A DNA stretch of 64,000 bases from Zizania palustris (taxonomy: Eukaryota; Streptophyta; Magnoliopsida; Poales; Poaceae): contig JAAALK010000288.1 in the NCBI GenBank assembly GCA_019279435.1, positions 55,169,624 to 55,233,623 of the forward strand. Reading direction: 5' to 3'. The notes beneath the pieces are model-generated. The model saw only the letters and a program-made list of their open reading frames with translations. It did not search any database and was not told the DNA's origin. Positions 24,565 to 36,783 of this stretch are shown here, piece by piece (position 1 is the stretch's first letter; the number at the start of each line of letters is the position of its first letter). Made by a program: the position numbers and the translations under genes.

Positions 24565-25059
24565 TGTTGGCGTAAAAGATTACGCTAACAGGTTTCTGTA
24601 GATTAGAAACTGACAAACGAAGTGTTTGCGAAGTGAACTGTTCTAAGCCTCCGAAAGGATAACAACTTAGAATAGTTCGAATGTGTATATTGAATAACTT
24701 GTATTCGGTCCTTATTACAGGGTGAAATGGGGGGTATTTATAGGCCCAAATATTAAGGAAAAGACCTATTTACCCCTCTATTACAACCGACATAATGGAA
24801 ACTATTCGGTACCCTTGATAGGGCTAAAAAAATAAAAGACTAATCCAATAAGATAAAAGATAAATCTTCCATCTTAGCTGGCAGAAAATATCTCAAAGAG
24901 CCTTAGTTCGAAGATATACTCCGAACCAAGGTCCATCTTCAAACTTCGAGCTTAACTCAAGACATCTTCGAAGATGGACATCTGGAAACCTTCGAATCCA
25001 TTATCTGCCTTTGTGCTGTTACGGCGATAACCCTGAGGATGGAATATTTTCCCCCAACA
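24565..25059 (-). repeat. 5' LTR of Tat element A
   Basis: 495 bp. On the minus strand it starts TGTTGGGGGAAAAT and ends TTTTACGCCAACA, followed by the TTGGCGCCGTCTG primer region. The same length as the LTR at 36990-37484 of element B and clearly related to it. Confidence 0.88.
24735..24742 (-). promoter_or_regulatory. TATA box in element A 5' LTR
   Basis: TATAAATA on the minus strand, before CCCCCCAT. The same box lies at equivalent LTR places in elements B (37162-37169), C (39180-39187 and 50371-50378) and D (54335-54342). Confidence 0.65.
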
Positions 25060-26343
25060 CCTTCGCTCCTATTTCCCGTCTTGAGTCCATTCGCATTCTT
25101 TTAGCTTTTGCCACTTCGAAGGGTTTTAAGATTTTTCAAATGGACGTCAAGAGTGCTTTTCTAACGGGTATATAGAGGAGGAAGTGTATGTTAGGCAACC
25201 CCCCGGTTTTGAGAACTCTAAGTTTCCTCGACATGTTTTTAAATTGCAAAAAGCTTTATACGGGTTGAAGCAAGCCCCCAGGGCTTGGTATGACTGGTTA
25301 AAGCAATTTTTGTTGGGGAAGGGCTTTGTGATGGGTTCTGTGGATAAAACTCTCTTCTTGCTCAGAGATGCTTCATATTTTTTAGTCGCTCAGATTTACG
25401 TGGACGATATTATCTTTGGCGGTACTACTAATGATCTTGTGTCTAAGTTTTCTGAGCAGATGCACAGCGAGTTTGAGATGAGCCTCATGGGTGAGCTCAA
25501 GTACTTCTTAGGGCTCCAGATCAAGCAGACCAAGGACAGCACCTTCATCCACTAGGGTAAGTATACTAGAGACATGCGGAAGAAGTTCGACTTTGGTGGA
25601 GAGCTGAAGCCTCAGATGACCCCAATGGGCACGTCTGGGGGCCTGGACAAGGACGAGAGCGGTGTCAAGGTCAACGAGAGGGAGTTTCGAGGGATGATCG
25701 GTTTGCTGCTGTACTTGACGGCGACGAGGCCAGACATACAGTTCGCTGTGGGACTTTGCGCGCGTTTTTAGTCCTCACCACGCGCGTCTCATCGGCAGGC
25801 TGTCAAGCACATCTTTGGGTATCTCACTTATGCGCCTGATCTCGGTCTTTACTATTCAGCATCATCATCTCTTGATTTATCTGGCTTTTCGAACGCTGAC
25901 TTTGGTGGGTGCTGTTGGATCGCAAGTCGACTTCCGGTACTTGCCAGTTTCTTGGTTCTTCACTTGTGTCTTGGTCTTCTCGAAAGCAATCTGGAGTTGC
26001 TCTTTCGACCACTGAGGCTGAGTATGTAGTTGCTGCTAGTTGCTCACAGTTACTTTGGATGATTTCCACGTTGCGAGATTTTGGGTTGTTCTTTCCTACC
26101 AGAGTTCCTTTGTTTTGCGACAGCACTAGTGCTATTAGTGTAGGGAAAAACCCTTGTCTCCATTCAAAAACCAAACACATTGATGTGCGCTTTCACTTTC
26201 TGAGGGATCAATATGAGAAAGGTGTCATTGACCTTGTTCATGTTGATACCCATCATCAGTTGGCTAACATTTTCACCAAACCCCTAGATTAGTCTACCTT
26301 TGAGCATTTACGAGGGGATTTGGGTGTTGTGTATCCTTTCTAG
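25060..26343 (+). pseudogene. copia pol fragment: reverse transcriptase and RNase H
   Basis: Reverse transcriptase is recognisable from FAPISRLESIRILLAFA through KALYGLKQAPRAWYD to the catalytic YVDDIIFGG (about 25393-25420). RNase H follows, with STTEAEYVVAASC (about 26005) and TKHIDVRFHFLRD, ending LRGDLGVVYPF at 26343. One base is missing near 25162 (AFL/NGYIEEEV). TAG stops at 25553-25555, 25769-25771 and 26290-26292 each stand where copia elements usually have Gln. A further frame change is present between 25771 and 25909. This is a dead copy. Confidence 0.85.
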
Positions 26344-27735
26344 GATATTTTGCGTCAGTTTTCTTTCTTCCTTACTCTTATCTTGAGTCTTTTTGTGTGT
26401 GTTCATATCATGCATATTCACATATCACACTTTTGAGCTGCTTCTGTTATATGATTGAACTGCTTTACTTATTCTAGCTGGTACATGCTTTTGAATACTT
26501 GTCAATGATCATGCTTTGGTTCAGTTCACTACTTCACTTGATATGTCTGATATCTGTCATATGCATGGCTTTTACGCTTTAAACTTGAAAAAATGATCAC
26601 CATTGCTTCTGGTAACTAGCATGCGTAGGCTGAATGTTCTTGCTATCTGTTACATGCCTTGTAGCTAGTTCCTGACTTAGATGCAAATATGCAACTTGGA
26701 CATCTTTATGCTTTAAACATGGAAATGTGCTATAAAATGATGAAAAATCGAGAAAGATGAAAATTCCATGCCCTTTTATGCATAACTTGAAAAGATCCAG
26801 GTGGGTTTGCTTTGTCGCAATGCATTGTTCTGGACTGTGTACCATAGCACTTTGGTATGAACTAGGACAGTGTAGTGTATGCCAAGACCAATGTCTTAAG
26901 CTTCTGATGGTCAAGTTCTGGCCTAGGCTTGACTTGGTCGGTCAGCATAAGGTTTGACATGCAAATAACCCCTGGCGAAAATGAAAAAGGAAAAAGAAAA
27001 AGCCTGAAAATTGAAATGATAACAAGTTTGCTGAAGCACTTTGTTTTGGATAATGCTTATCTTGGTAGATATCAGTTAGCTTCTGCATCTCATGCTTTAC
27101 CTTGCTTGTCAACCGGAAAATGTGGCGATGCTTTTGTTTGCAAAAAAAACTGAAAAATGTGTGCTAATGACTTTCTTTAGATATCATTTGTTGCACTGAT
27201 CATGTCATGTATCTTAGACAGTATGTCTTTTGCTGTATCTGTTAGATGTTGTAATTGCCATCAATCATATCTGAGAAGCATGCTTTCTACACTCCACCTG
27301 CACCCCAGTTGCATTCATTGCATATTTTGAGGGGGAGTTGCATTTCAGGGGGAGTCTGTGTCTCTTTCGAGTGCTTGATGAGTTCACTTGTCAACAAGGG
27401 GGAGAAATTTTGGGATAATAGTTCAAGGGGGAGTTTTGGCTTTCTCTGGGATTTGTTTCAGGGGGAGTTTTTTTCCCATTTGTCCTTACTCCTTACTTTT
27501 TTGATATCCTTGTTGATGTTTCTGAGATCGCACTCGTTTTGAGTTTTTACTTTTGGTTAACTATAATGACCGCTTCTTGCTTTTGTTTGGCTTTTGGTCA
27601 TTAGGGTTAAAATTTTACTTTATTTTCTTCTTCTTTGTTTTCTTGTGCTTTGTTTTTTGTGTTTCCACATGTGTTCGCAGGTACTGAAGAGCTGAAGAAG
27701 TGAAGTGTTGACAATGCACTCATCAAGGGGGAGAT
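26344..27735 (+). other. SIRE 3' non-coding region with repeated purine tracts
   Basis: About 1.4 kb between pol and the 3' LTR. No envelope-like or other convincing frame is seen, although some SIRE elements carry one here. The last 450 bp hold six AGGGGGAG-type tracts, near 27329, 27349, 27399, 27424, 27460 and 27725. The last one (CAAGGGGGAGAT) adjoins the LTR and is the likely true primer. Confidence 0.7.
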
Positions 27736-29792
27736 TGAGGACCCATGCTGAATAGCGTGGGCCTCATGGCTCCAGATGTGATGAGTCATTGTCAATGATA
27801 GTCAAAGAGAACAGAAGAAGAGGGAACACCTGCTGCGTCATGGGCCGCGTGTGACTCAGGTACACGGGCAGCGAGCGACTGTCGGGCAGAGGGGCTGCGA
27901 AGTCGGGCTGGCCCAATCCAGGTACATGGGCCAGGAGCAGTAGAAGACCCACTAGGCTGTTGACCAGGATTGACTCAGGTACACGGGCGGTGAGCGATTG
28001 CCTGGTTGAGAGAGCTGCGGAGTCGGGCCGGCCCAATCTGGGTACCTGGTGCAAAGTCGGTGGAGGCTTTGTCAGTTTCGGCGCAAAACTGACGACCGCT
28101 GATCTTGTATCGGACTGTCCAAAAGAGAAGTCGTAGTCGCTACGAAAGCTTAGCTTCCGGATAAGTCATCTGTAAATAGGAGTTTACTATTTTGTCCCTA
28201 GGCCCACAGTCAGTCAGTCGAGTCTGTAAAAATATCCTAAGGGCAGTTTAGTCTTTTTCTTTATTTTAGCGTCTATAAAAAACCCTAAGGGGCTGGTGGA
28301 ATATTCCTAGCTATTAGGCAGCCTATAAATAGGGCCCCAATCCCTAGGGTTAGGTCACCCTTTCAAAAAATCACTTTTTAATCAAGGATTGGGTCATTTG
28401 GTTTCCTGCGTTCTCTCTCCTGTTCTTGTGTGCGCCGCCGGGAATATTGCTTCTATCTTTGTGAGTTCATCTTGATTCCTCCCTGTTCTGGAAGATTTTG
28501 TTCCTGCAATTTTGGTGTGTAGCACTTCATGCAAAGCTCTGCAGTTTCGTTGTGCATGCGGATATTTTATTCCTGAGCGTTTTGTGTCTCTGTTGCTTCT
28601 GTTCTTCACGTGAGTAGTACTAGTTCTTGCTTGTAGCAAGTAGTACCTACTCCCTGTAGCAACAGTACACTAGTACTCTAGCCTTGCTTTTTCCCTGTGT
28701 AGCTTTTTGATCGAGTAGACCGAGCCTAGTCTTTCTCTGGCAGTTTCTGGCGAAGCCCCCTCATTTGTTTGAAGTCATTCAGCTCTGTGAAGCAGGCTTT
28801 GACCTGACTTCATCGAAGGCTTTGCTAGAACTTTTGACTCCGAACTTGAACTCTGAATCTAGCTTCGAAGTATGCTCTGTGTTTAGTTTCATTCGTTGAC
28901 ATACTTCGGCACTTTTGCGAATCATACTTTGATAGGCTTCGAAGTTTGCGTCGAAGCATGTCTCTCTGGTAGACTTCGCTCGGAGTAGATTTCCTGAGAA
29001 GTTTCTCTACTGCTGTCATTTCCATGGATCTCAGTTTGTGAGTTTGAAGTTTGCTTTTCGAAGTGTGGTTGTGGGCTTTGATTTCTTGTGTGACAACACC
29101 TGCAGACTTCGTTTCGAAGTTGGTCTGTGTGTCGAAGGTCATCACTTCAGTAGTCCTTCTTCGATCTAGCTAACTCCGGAGGTAGAGTGTAGGCTTCGAT
29201 TTGGTCTTGTTGTCGTGTGTTGGGCTTTCCTTCTCGTTCGAAGATTGCTTTTCTGTGAACTTTGTTCAAAGCTTTCTAATCGAAGTCTAGGCTTCGAAGT
29301 ACACTGTTCGAAGCAAGCTTCGATACATTCTTACTTAGTTTCGAAGCATACTTCGCTCTCTGCTACACTCGAACTAGGCTAGACTCAACAAACCTTTGGC
29401 ACCTCAACGACAACCTTCACTAGACTTGGACAAGGGACTGCGAACCAGGCTTCGACACTGCGAAGCAGGCTTCGCCAAGTTTTGAACAGGAGACAAATTT
29501 GAACAGTAACTTCTCATCTCTTTTCATGAACACTTAGATCATCTGTTGAGAAGTTTGATCTGCCAAGTTTTTGAATATCTTGTTCATCTGCCTATTAGCA
29601 CTGTATAGGTGTTTCTCTGTGTAGGACACCGGTCATTTCTAGGCTAGATACTTTTAGACTTAGGCAATTTGTTCACGCTTTGCTGCTTAGTCTTCTGAGG
29701 TGCGTTGGGTGTTTGGGAGCAGGCCATTGATTCGAAAGAATTTTTAGGCGCCCATTCACCCCCCCCCTTTGGTCGCTACTTTCGGTCCTACA
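27736..29792 (+). repeat. 3' LTR of SIRE-type element
   Basis: 2057 bp from TGAGGACCCATGCTG to CGGTCCTACA. The first half is shared with the LTR at 60731. From about 28830 to 29480 it carries dispersed TTCGAAG motifs (GCTTCGAAG, TTCGAAGTTTG and the like) where the LTR at 60731 carries a regular 15-bp array. The right target duplication would be AAGGC, but no partner is in the window. Confidence 0.82.
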
Positions 29793-30060
29793 AAGGCTTT
29801 CGGAGCCCATAGCCCAATGGACCTTCGGCCCTGTAGGGCTTCGGCCTGACTCCTCGAGCCGAAGCTTCGACAGCGTGGGCCTCCGAAGCCTTCCTGGCCG
29901 AAGGCCGTGGGCTGGCTAGAGGCTATCAGAGCCCATAGCCCAATGGACCTTCGGCCCTATAGGGCTTCGGCCTGACCCTGGACATGTGTATTTTCGGCCC
30001 AAATCACTAAAATTGATATTTTGGCGATCTAGCCATTAATGCCATTTTTTGCTATCAACA
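29793..30060. other. unassigned fragment with two 48-bp direct repeats
   Basis: Between the SIRE LTR end and the remnant of Tat element B. It holds two near-identical blocks, GAGCCCATAGCCCAATGGAC and what follows, at 29803-29850 and 29929-29976 (offset 126 bp). The block ends TGCTATCAACA just before recognisable aORF sequence resumes, so it may be the end of another LTR. No coding sequence seen. Confidence 0.4.
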
Positions 30061-30707
30061 CAAGCGCAAACAATGCCTCCGCTTCCAGCTTCACCGGCTC
30101 CGACACCTCCTGCTCCGCCTACCAACCCGCAGGTTTAGCTCATAGGGCGCTTAATTAATTATAAGAAATCTTGTAAAGCCCCTTGCATTAATGAAAAGTT
30201 TATAAACGAGGAACTTGTTTGGGTGTTTATTCTTTTAGGTTTTTCCATGTCCTTTAGAGCCTGACTTCGAAATACTGGAAATTAACGAAGGGCTCTATCG
30301 GCAGTGGTCAGTCCTTGAGAGCTTAAGGCCTTACCGCCGCTCTCGCTTCTCTGTTCCTCGCGGAGATGAAGGAGATGTGGCCCTCGAAGTTTGTCAGGAA
30401 GTCTTAACTTATATCAAGGAGGAGGAAAAGTAAAAAAACATCTTCATCCTCCGAGCATATAGATTGGTCTGACTCGGAGTATCAGGCCGAAGAACCTGCG
30501 GAGGCTAACTCCAAAGGGTTTTTGACTTGGGCTGAACTTCAAGAGGAGCAGAAGAAACTGCGAGCTTCGAAGAAGAAAAGAAGCACTCGAACTAAAAAGA
30601 TAATTTTGACGGCTTAAAGCTCCGGAGGTCAAAGTAGCCTTAGAAGTAGTTCTAGAGGCCAAAAGGGTCTCCGATTTTACCTAGGCTTAGACCAAAATTT
30701 ATCTTGA
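30061..30707 (+). pseudogene. aORF remnant of Tat element B (end of exon 4, intron 4, exon 5)
   Basis: The end of exon 4 (to 30132, ending in CCGCAG) is followed by a 106-bp intron (30133-30238, GTTTAG...TTTTAG) and exon 5 (30239-30707, TGA). Exon 5 aligns with the exon 5 of elements C and D (PDFEILEINEGL, SLRPYRRSRFSVPRGD, acidic WSDSEYQAE). It is broken by a frame error near 30428 (GAAAAGTAAAA) and a TAA near 30614. Exons 1-3 are gone. Confidence 0.75.
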
Positions 30708-30770
30708 TGTAAAAGTATGATTAATAAATTAATACGAATTGCTTTAGAAGCATCTTGTTGTTCCTTACTC

Positions 30771-30803
30771 TCCTACCCCTCCTTGTGGGTGGGGGACCTT
30801 ACA
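30771..30803 (+). other. hairpin after aORF stop (element B)
   Basis: CCCCTCC-TTGT-GGGTGGGG lies about 65 bases after the aORF stop. Element D has it at 60486-60506 and element C on the minus strand at about 45672-45694. It is close to identical in B, C and D. Confidence 0.45.
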
Positions 30804-31027
30804 CATTGCAATAAGGTCCATCGGACACAATGATTTGCACGACAACCTGATGCTTCGCACAACACTTAGTAACCATACTTTACTTTTTCATAGAGTTCTT
30901 CAAACTATACGTTCATATTATGATGTTTGTAAGTTTCGGAGCTGAATTTATACTTGCAAGCTCCTATACTAGTCGCTTAGGACTTTAAAAGTGTCTCATT
31001 GGCCGGAGCCTTGAAACCTTATTGCTT

Positions 31028-31262
31028 GGTCACCTTCTACTCTTTTACAGATGCTTCGAACCCAGAGGCTGGTAATCTGTTCCTTTAAAGTTCTTAGACT
31101 CTTCTACGGATCCTAACAAGGCGGAGCCTGGAATCCGTAGGCTGGTCACCTTCGGCTCTTTTACAGATGCTTCGAACCCGGAGGCCGAAAATCTGTTCTT
31201 TTAAAGTCCTTAGACTCTTCTACGGATCCTAACAAGCCAGAGCCTGGAATCCATAGGCTGGC
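31028..31262 (+). repeat. 116-bp tandem repeat between convergent genes (element B)
   Basis: Two units of 116 bp (GGTCACCTTC at 31028 and 31144), the reverse complement of the array in element C. Each unit is two related 58-bp halves, one with CTTTTACAGATGCTTCGAA and one with CTTCTACGGATCCTAACAA. Confidence 0.8.
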
Positions 31263-31448
31263 AGCGAAGCCCTTGAACCAATGGTTCGAAGGCTGTTGCC
31301 CAGGTCCTTAGAAAGATGCTTGACTCCGCAAGCATCTCCGTTCTCCTGATGCGTCCACCATGAGTAAGGGATATTCGAAGAGCAAACTAGATTCGAACCT
31401 CCACTTTTATTTAGAAAAGGGGCTTTTACAATTGATTACAAGGAGCCC

Positions 31449-34400
31449 CTAAGCGTAATAACGCTTAAGGTGCTCCGCATGCCATGCATGCTTCAACTCT
31501 TCCCCTTCTAAATTAGCTAATTTAAACGATCCGGGGCGCCCTGAGCATAGGATAATATATGGTCCTTCCCATTTATTTCCTAGCTTCCCCGGGGCTATTA
31601 CACTTCGCAAAACTAAATGACCTGGCCTAAGCTCGTTCAGTTTTATCTTCGGGTCATACCATGTTTTTGTTTGGTCTTGGTACTTCATCAGATTGGCGAC
31701 AGCTCGAAGCCTTGTTTCTTATGACAAGTCTAGCAAAGTGTTCCTCTCATCTTCGTCTCCAGGTTCTACTACTCGAAGGGATCCACCCCTGAGCTCCATA
31801 GGAGTCATGGCTTCATCTCCGAATAGCAGTCTGAACGAGGTAAAGCCTGTGGACCTGGCTTGAGTGGTCTGAATGGACCATATAATCTTAGGGAGCTCTT
31901 TGACCCACAGCCCCTTGGCCAACCCAACAATCCTTCAATTCAGACCGGAGAGAATATTCCCGTTGGCTCGCTCGATGGCTCCGTTGGACTGTGGGTGGCG
32001 CACTGCTGCGAAGCATAACTTAATGCCCAGTTCTTCACAAAATTCTTTGAATGTCTCAACTTCAAACTGGGTTCCATTATCCACAGTTAACTCCCTTGGT
32101 ACTCCGAACCTGCATATAATATTTTGCCAGAAAATTTTTTGCACATTCCTTGAAGTGATAGCAATCAAGGGTTCTGCTTCGACCCACTTAGAAAAATATT
32201 CAATTGCTACCACTGCAAACTTCAAGCCGCCTTTTGCCATTGGAAAAGGGCCGATGAGGTCCATGCCCCACCAAGCCATTGGCCATACCGGAGCAATAAC
32301 TTGAAGTGGTACTGGCGGACGGTGGCTTCATCTTCCCATCCACTAGCATCCTTGGCAGGTTTGGACCAATTCCTCTGCATCTCTTATAATTGTCGGCTAG
32401 TAGAGCCCCTGCCGAAGTGTCTTTCCTGCTAGAGCACGAGGGGCTAGGTGGCTTCCACATAAACCTTCGTGAATGTCCCAAAGTATATATTGGCCTTCGG
32501 GTTGGGAGATGCACCGGAGTAGAGGAGAACAAACTCCAGCTTTGTACAACACTCCATTGACAAGCTTATAATTTCGAGCCCTTGCTTGCAACCTTCGGAA
32601 ATCCGGACCTTCTGACGAATCTGCGCTGCCTTGCAAGACATCCATTATCGGAGCCCACCAATCTACAACTAGAATGCAAAGGACTTCTACGAAGGGTAAT
32701 TGATTGACTGTAGGCTTGACTAGTTCTTCATGGAAAGCACCCTCCGGGAGGTCCAATGCTCCGGCTGCAGCCTTTGCTAGAATGTCTGTAAGTTGATTAT
32801 CTGCTCGAGGGATACTTCGAACAGAAAATCCTTTGAATGTTGCTTCTGTTTTGCGGATTTCTTCCAGATACTTTGCTAGATGTGGGTTCCTTGCTTGAAA
32901 GCTTTTGTCAACATTCCCTGCGATGACTTGGGAATCTTTTTAATTATTATCCTTGCTGCTCCAAGTGCCTTTGCCTTTTGGAGGCCTAGCAGGATTCCTT
33001 CGTACTCTGTGATATTATAGGTGGTCTTAAAGTTGAGCCTCGCAGAATACATGGCCTTTTTCCCTAACGGTGATATTATTACTGCTCCATCTCCGGCACC
33101 AGATGCCTGATAAGCTCCGTCAGAAAAAATTGTCCATAAACCTTCGGAGGGCTCTTCCGGAGCCCAACTGCAGATGGAGTCCATTCTGCTACGAAGTCAG
33201 CTATGATCTGGGATTTGATAGCTGTTCTTGCCGTGAAGGAAATTCCGAAGGGGGCTAGCTCGACAGCCCATTTTCCGATCCTACCTGTAGAATCTTTGCT
33301 TCGAAGCATGTCACAAAGAGGATACGAGGTAGGAATGATTAGGTTATGCGCTAGAAAGTAATGACGTAGCTTCCGCGAGGCCATTACTAGGGCATAAGCA
33401 AATTTCTCGAGCTCGGAGTATCTTGTCTTTGCTCCGGACAAAGCTTCTGAGACGAATAAACTGGGTTTTGCACCAGCTTTTCCTTAAGCTCAACTTCTTT
33501 GACCAGTACTGCACTTACTGCGGAGCCTGTTGCTGCAAGATAAAGGAGGAAAGTTTCTTCCGGGAGGGGCACAGTAAGTGTCGACAGGCTTTTGAGGTAT
33601 TCCTTGATATCATCGAAGCTCTTCTGGCACTCCGGCGTCCAGTTGAAACTTCCGGACCCCTTTAGAGCTTTGAAAATTGGAAGGCTTCGTTCGGCTGACC
33701 TGGCTAGGAATCTGCTGAGAGCTGCGAGCCGTCCTGTTAGCTTATGGACTTGCTTCAAATTTTCTAGTGCAGCCATTCTTTGCAGTGCATTTATCTACGT
33801 TGGGCTAGCTTCGATTCACCTACTTGAAACTAAGTACCCTAGCAGTTTTCCTGCTTGCGCCCCGAATATACATTTTTTAGGGTTGAGGCGGACTCCACAT
33901 GCTCGGAGGCTCTCAAATGTTTCAGTTAAGTCTAGACTATGCTGGTGCTTTTCAGCACTCTTTATTACAATGTCATCCATATAGGCTTCGACATTTCGGC
34001 CTATTTGGTGACCTAGAGCCTTAGCTATTAAACGTGAGAATGTGGCTCCGGCATTTCGCAAGCCAAAAGACATTCTTACATAACAAAATACTCCGGATGG
34101 AGTTATGAAACTTGTCTTGGCTTCGTCTTCACGCTTTAGCCAGACTTGATGATACCCGGAGTAAGCATCGAGGAAACTTAGCAATTTGGAGCCAGATGTG
34201 GAATCCACCAGCTGGTCTATTCGGGGCATAGGGTAGGGGTCTCGTGGGCATGCTTTATTTAATGATGTAAAATCGATGCACATGCGCCATTTGCCGGAGC
34301 CCTTTTTCCTGACAAAAATAGGGTTTTCCAGCCACTCGGTGTGGGCTACTTCCCTGATGATGCCAGCCCTTAACAATTTTTCCACTTCGATCTTGGCGAG

Positions 34401-36783
34401 GTCTGCCCTTTCCGCAGACAGCTTACAGAGCGTACTGGCCTAGCCTTCGGGTTGACGAGCAAGCTGTGCTCGATGATACTCCGATCAACCCTGGTGATGT
34501 CTTTGTCAGTCCAGGCAAATATGTCCAAATTTTGCTTGACTACTTCTTCCAATGAAGCGGCTATATCCGGGGATAGGCCCTTGCTGAACTGTATTGGGTA
34601 TTCTTTGCACTCCTTCAGAATTATTTTCGTCACGACATCACCTTCCGGGCTTGGCTTGAGGGAAAGGCCCTTCGAAGAGTTCGAAGACTCCGGAACCTCT
34701 TCGGTGTGCTTCGTCACACTATGTACTTGCCGAGAGTCCAACGGCTGGCCGTGACCATATTCTGTTCTTCGGGCTATAGCTTGGTCTCCCGAAATGGTAA
34801 GGACTCCACCTTGCGTGGGCATCTTGAGACACAGATAGTTGTGATGTGCTATAGCCCCAAACTGGTTCAGCATCCCCCATCTGAAGATTGCATTGTAGGC
34901 ATAGGGGGCATCGACGACGTTGAAGATCACTTCCTCCACCCTGGCCAAGGGCCCCTCTCCGAAGGCAACCTCGAGGCCTATTTGGTCGAGGGCATCGAGA
35001 GGCGAACCTGCGAAACCTTGAAGTGGCCGGGCCGCTGGAAGTAAATGCCTCTGAGGTATGCACATTTGGTCGAAGGCCTGGACAAAAAGTATGTCTGCGG
35101 AGCTCCCGCCATCCACCAGGATCCTTCGAACTTCCACCCCAGCTATATCTGCTGAAATGACCAAGGGGTCAGCATGGGGGAACTTCACCCCCGCAGCATC
35201 ACTGGCAGTAAAGGAAATAGGTACATGAGACCATTCGGGCATTCCCTCTACGGAATTCGAGGTCCCAATATGTCCTACTTCGCGGACGTATTCTCACCGC
35301 TGCCTCTTGGACATATTACTGAGGGTCCCCCCTCCGAAGATGGGCAGGACCACTCACTTGCCGCGGTCTTGGGGGTCTTCCTGCTTCAGTGGTGGCATAA
35401 TGTTGGCCACTGGTAGCTGCATGGGGGCTTCGGGAACACCGGCTCGGGCCACGATTTGCACAGGCTCCGACCGTGCCGCTGGAGGGGTTCGATCCGAAGT
35501 ACCCCACCCGGTACTTCGTCCTAGGTATTCACCCCGAAGGGTTAATACCGCCTTGCAATCCTTCGTGCCAGGCTCCTATTGTCGCCATGCACGCAGCAGA
35601 AAAAGCTTTGGCGCCTGCCAGGTACTCTCTCTTGGGGCTTCGGTGCTCCAGCCTTGAAGCCTTGCGCCTGCTGAAAGTTAGCAGGTGCCTTCGGAACGGA
35701 GGGTGCGATGCTCAACACCTCCGAGAAGAAGTGCTTCTTTCCCCGCCTGTGATCGTTGAAGCGATTGTCTTGAGGGGGCTGCGAAGAGGTTGAGGCTTCG
35801 GGCTCCGTCTTCACTTCCTGAAGAGCTGGTGCAGGTGTTGCGGCTCGTCGAAGATAGCCTTCCTCCGCCTTGGCATACTGCTCGAAGTATGCCATCAGAT
35901 GTGCCACAGATGACACAGGCTTCCGATGAAGCTTGCTGAGGAGATAGGGGTTCAACACCCCTTCGCGGGCGGTGTTGACTACCGAAGAGGTAGACAAGCC
36001 CTTGATCTACGATTTGGTGTGGGCAAAGCGCATGAAGTATTCCCAAAGCGTCTCCCCTGCTCACTGCTTCACCTGAAATAAGCTCCCCGTCGACATTGGA
36101 GCCACAAAGGTACCTTAGAAGTTGCTTACAAACTTCCTCTTCAACTGCTCCTAGGATTTGATCGATCCTGGCTTCAAAGACTAGAACCATCGGAGAGCCA
36201 CACCTTCGAGAGCGAGGGGAAAACACTTTGCCATAGTGTTACGCACCCCTCCGCTTGCTTCTATCGCTAGGGCATATGAACGAGCAAATTCTCTGGGGTC
36301 AGACCCGCCGGAATACTTGTGCAGCTTCGAGGCTTTGAACCTGGGATCAAAGGGCACCCTTTGCAAGTCCGAATGTAGCGGAGACTCATCATCAAAAGAT
36401 GCGTTCTCAGCCTCCTCCGGGACATGAACAGCTTCAGGAAGGTTGCGAGCACCACCGTCTTGGGGCCCTTCTGGAGCCTGGGTGGAGGCTTGGGAGCGGA
36501 GGCGATCAGCAGCCTCTTGCCTCCACCTAGCTACTTCCTCCTGAAGTCACGCTACCTGAGTAGCCTCGCCCTCAGGAAGGTCTTCATCTCCATCGGAGGG
36601 GAGCTCCGGGTCTCGGGAACTGACATAATCAGTTTGGAGCACCGTAGGAGCAGTCCGAGGGCCTCTGGGTACTCGACGCCCAGCGACACCTTCGAGGGGT
36701 GTTGGAATAGCTGAGGGTCTGGCTCCGTTGGTCCGAGGGGACCTTCGGGGAGGATCTGAGGCTAGGCTCCGCTTGGAAGGCAT
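31449..36783 (-). pseudogene. Tat element B gag-pol polyprotein, heavily decayed
   Basis: Minus strand, start MPSKRSLASDPP at 36783, end HLKRYYA at 31449. Recognisable pieces: gag (36783 to about 35540, several frame changes), protease with DGGSSADILF (about 35118), reverse transcriptase with YMDDIVIKS (about 33975), RNase H, archaeal-type RNase H (about 33140-32870), integrase zinc finger (about 32500-32380) and DDE core (32265 to about 31940). More than eight breaks of frame or stops lie across it. The order is the same as in elements A and C, and the closest relative in the window is element C. Confidence 0.85.

Larger units (their letters stand above)
16424..25059 (-). mobile_element. Tat-lineage Ty3/gypsy element A (lacks recognisable 3' LTR)
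   Basis: Minus-strand element. The 5' LTR is at 24565-25059, gag-pol runs 24502 to 19110, a tandem-repeat zone is at 18651-18950, and an antisense gene is at 16424-18312. The primer-site region (minus-strand TTGGCGCCGTCTGTGGGG) and the archaeal-type second RNase H in pol are typical of the Tat lineage (known family features). Its right end splits a copia reverse transcriptase frame at 25060, with CCTTC as the expected target duplication; the matching left copy was not found. The 3' LTR and the first exons of the antisense gene are missing or unrecognisable, so the left end is truncated and 16424 is approximate. Confidence 0.75.
25060..29792 (+). mobile_element. SIRE-type Ty1/copia element, 3' half
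   Basis: The element starts abruptly inside reverse transcriptase, where Tat element A has inserted (the Thr codon ACC is split at 25059/25060). It continues through RNase H, a 1.4 kb non-coding 3' region with several purine tracts, and a 2.06 kb 3' LTR. The LTR end CGGTCCTACA is shared with three other SIRE-type LTRs in the window. The 5' LTR, gag, protease and integrase are not in the window. Confidence 0.82.

Noticed and set aside
26344..27735. Envelope-like gene of SIRE elements between pol and the 3' LTR
   Set aside because: No frame over 100 codons, and no signal peptide or membrane segment pattern beyond short T-rich stretches.
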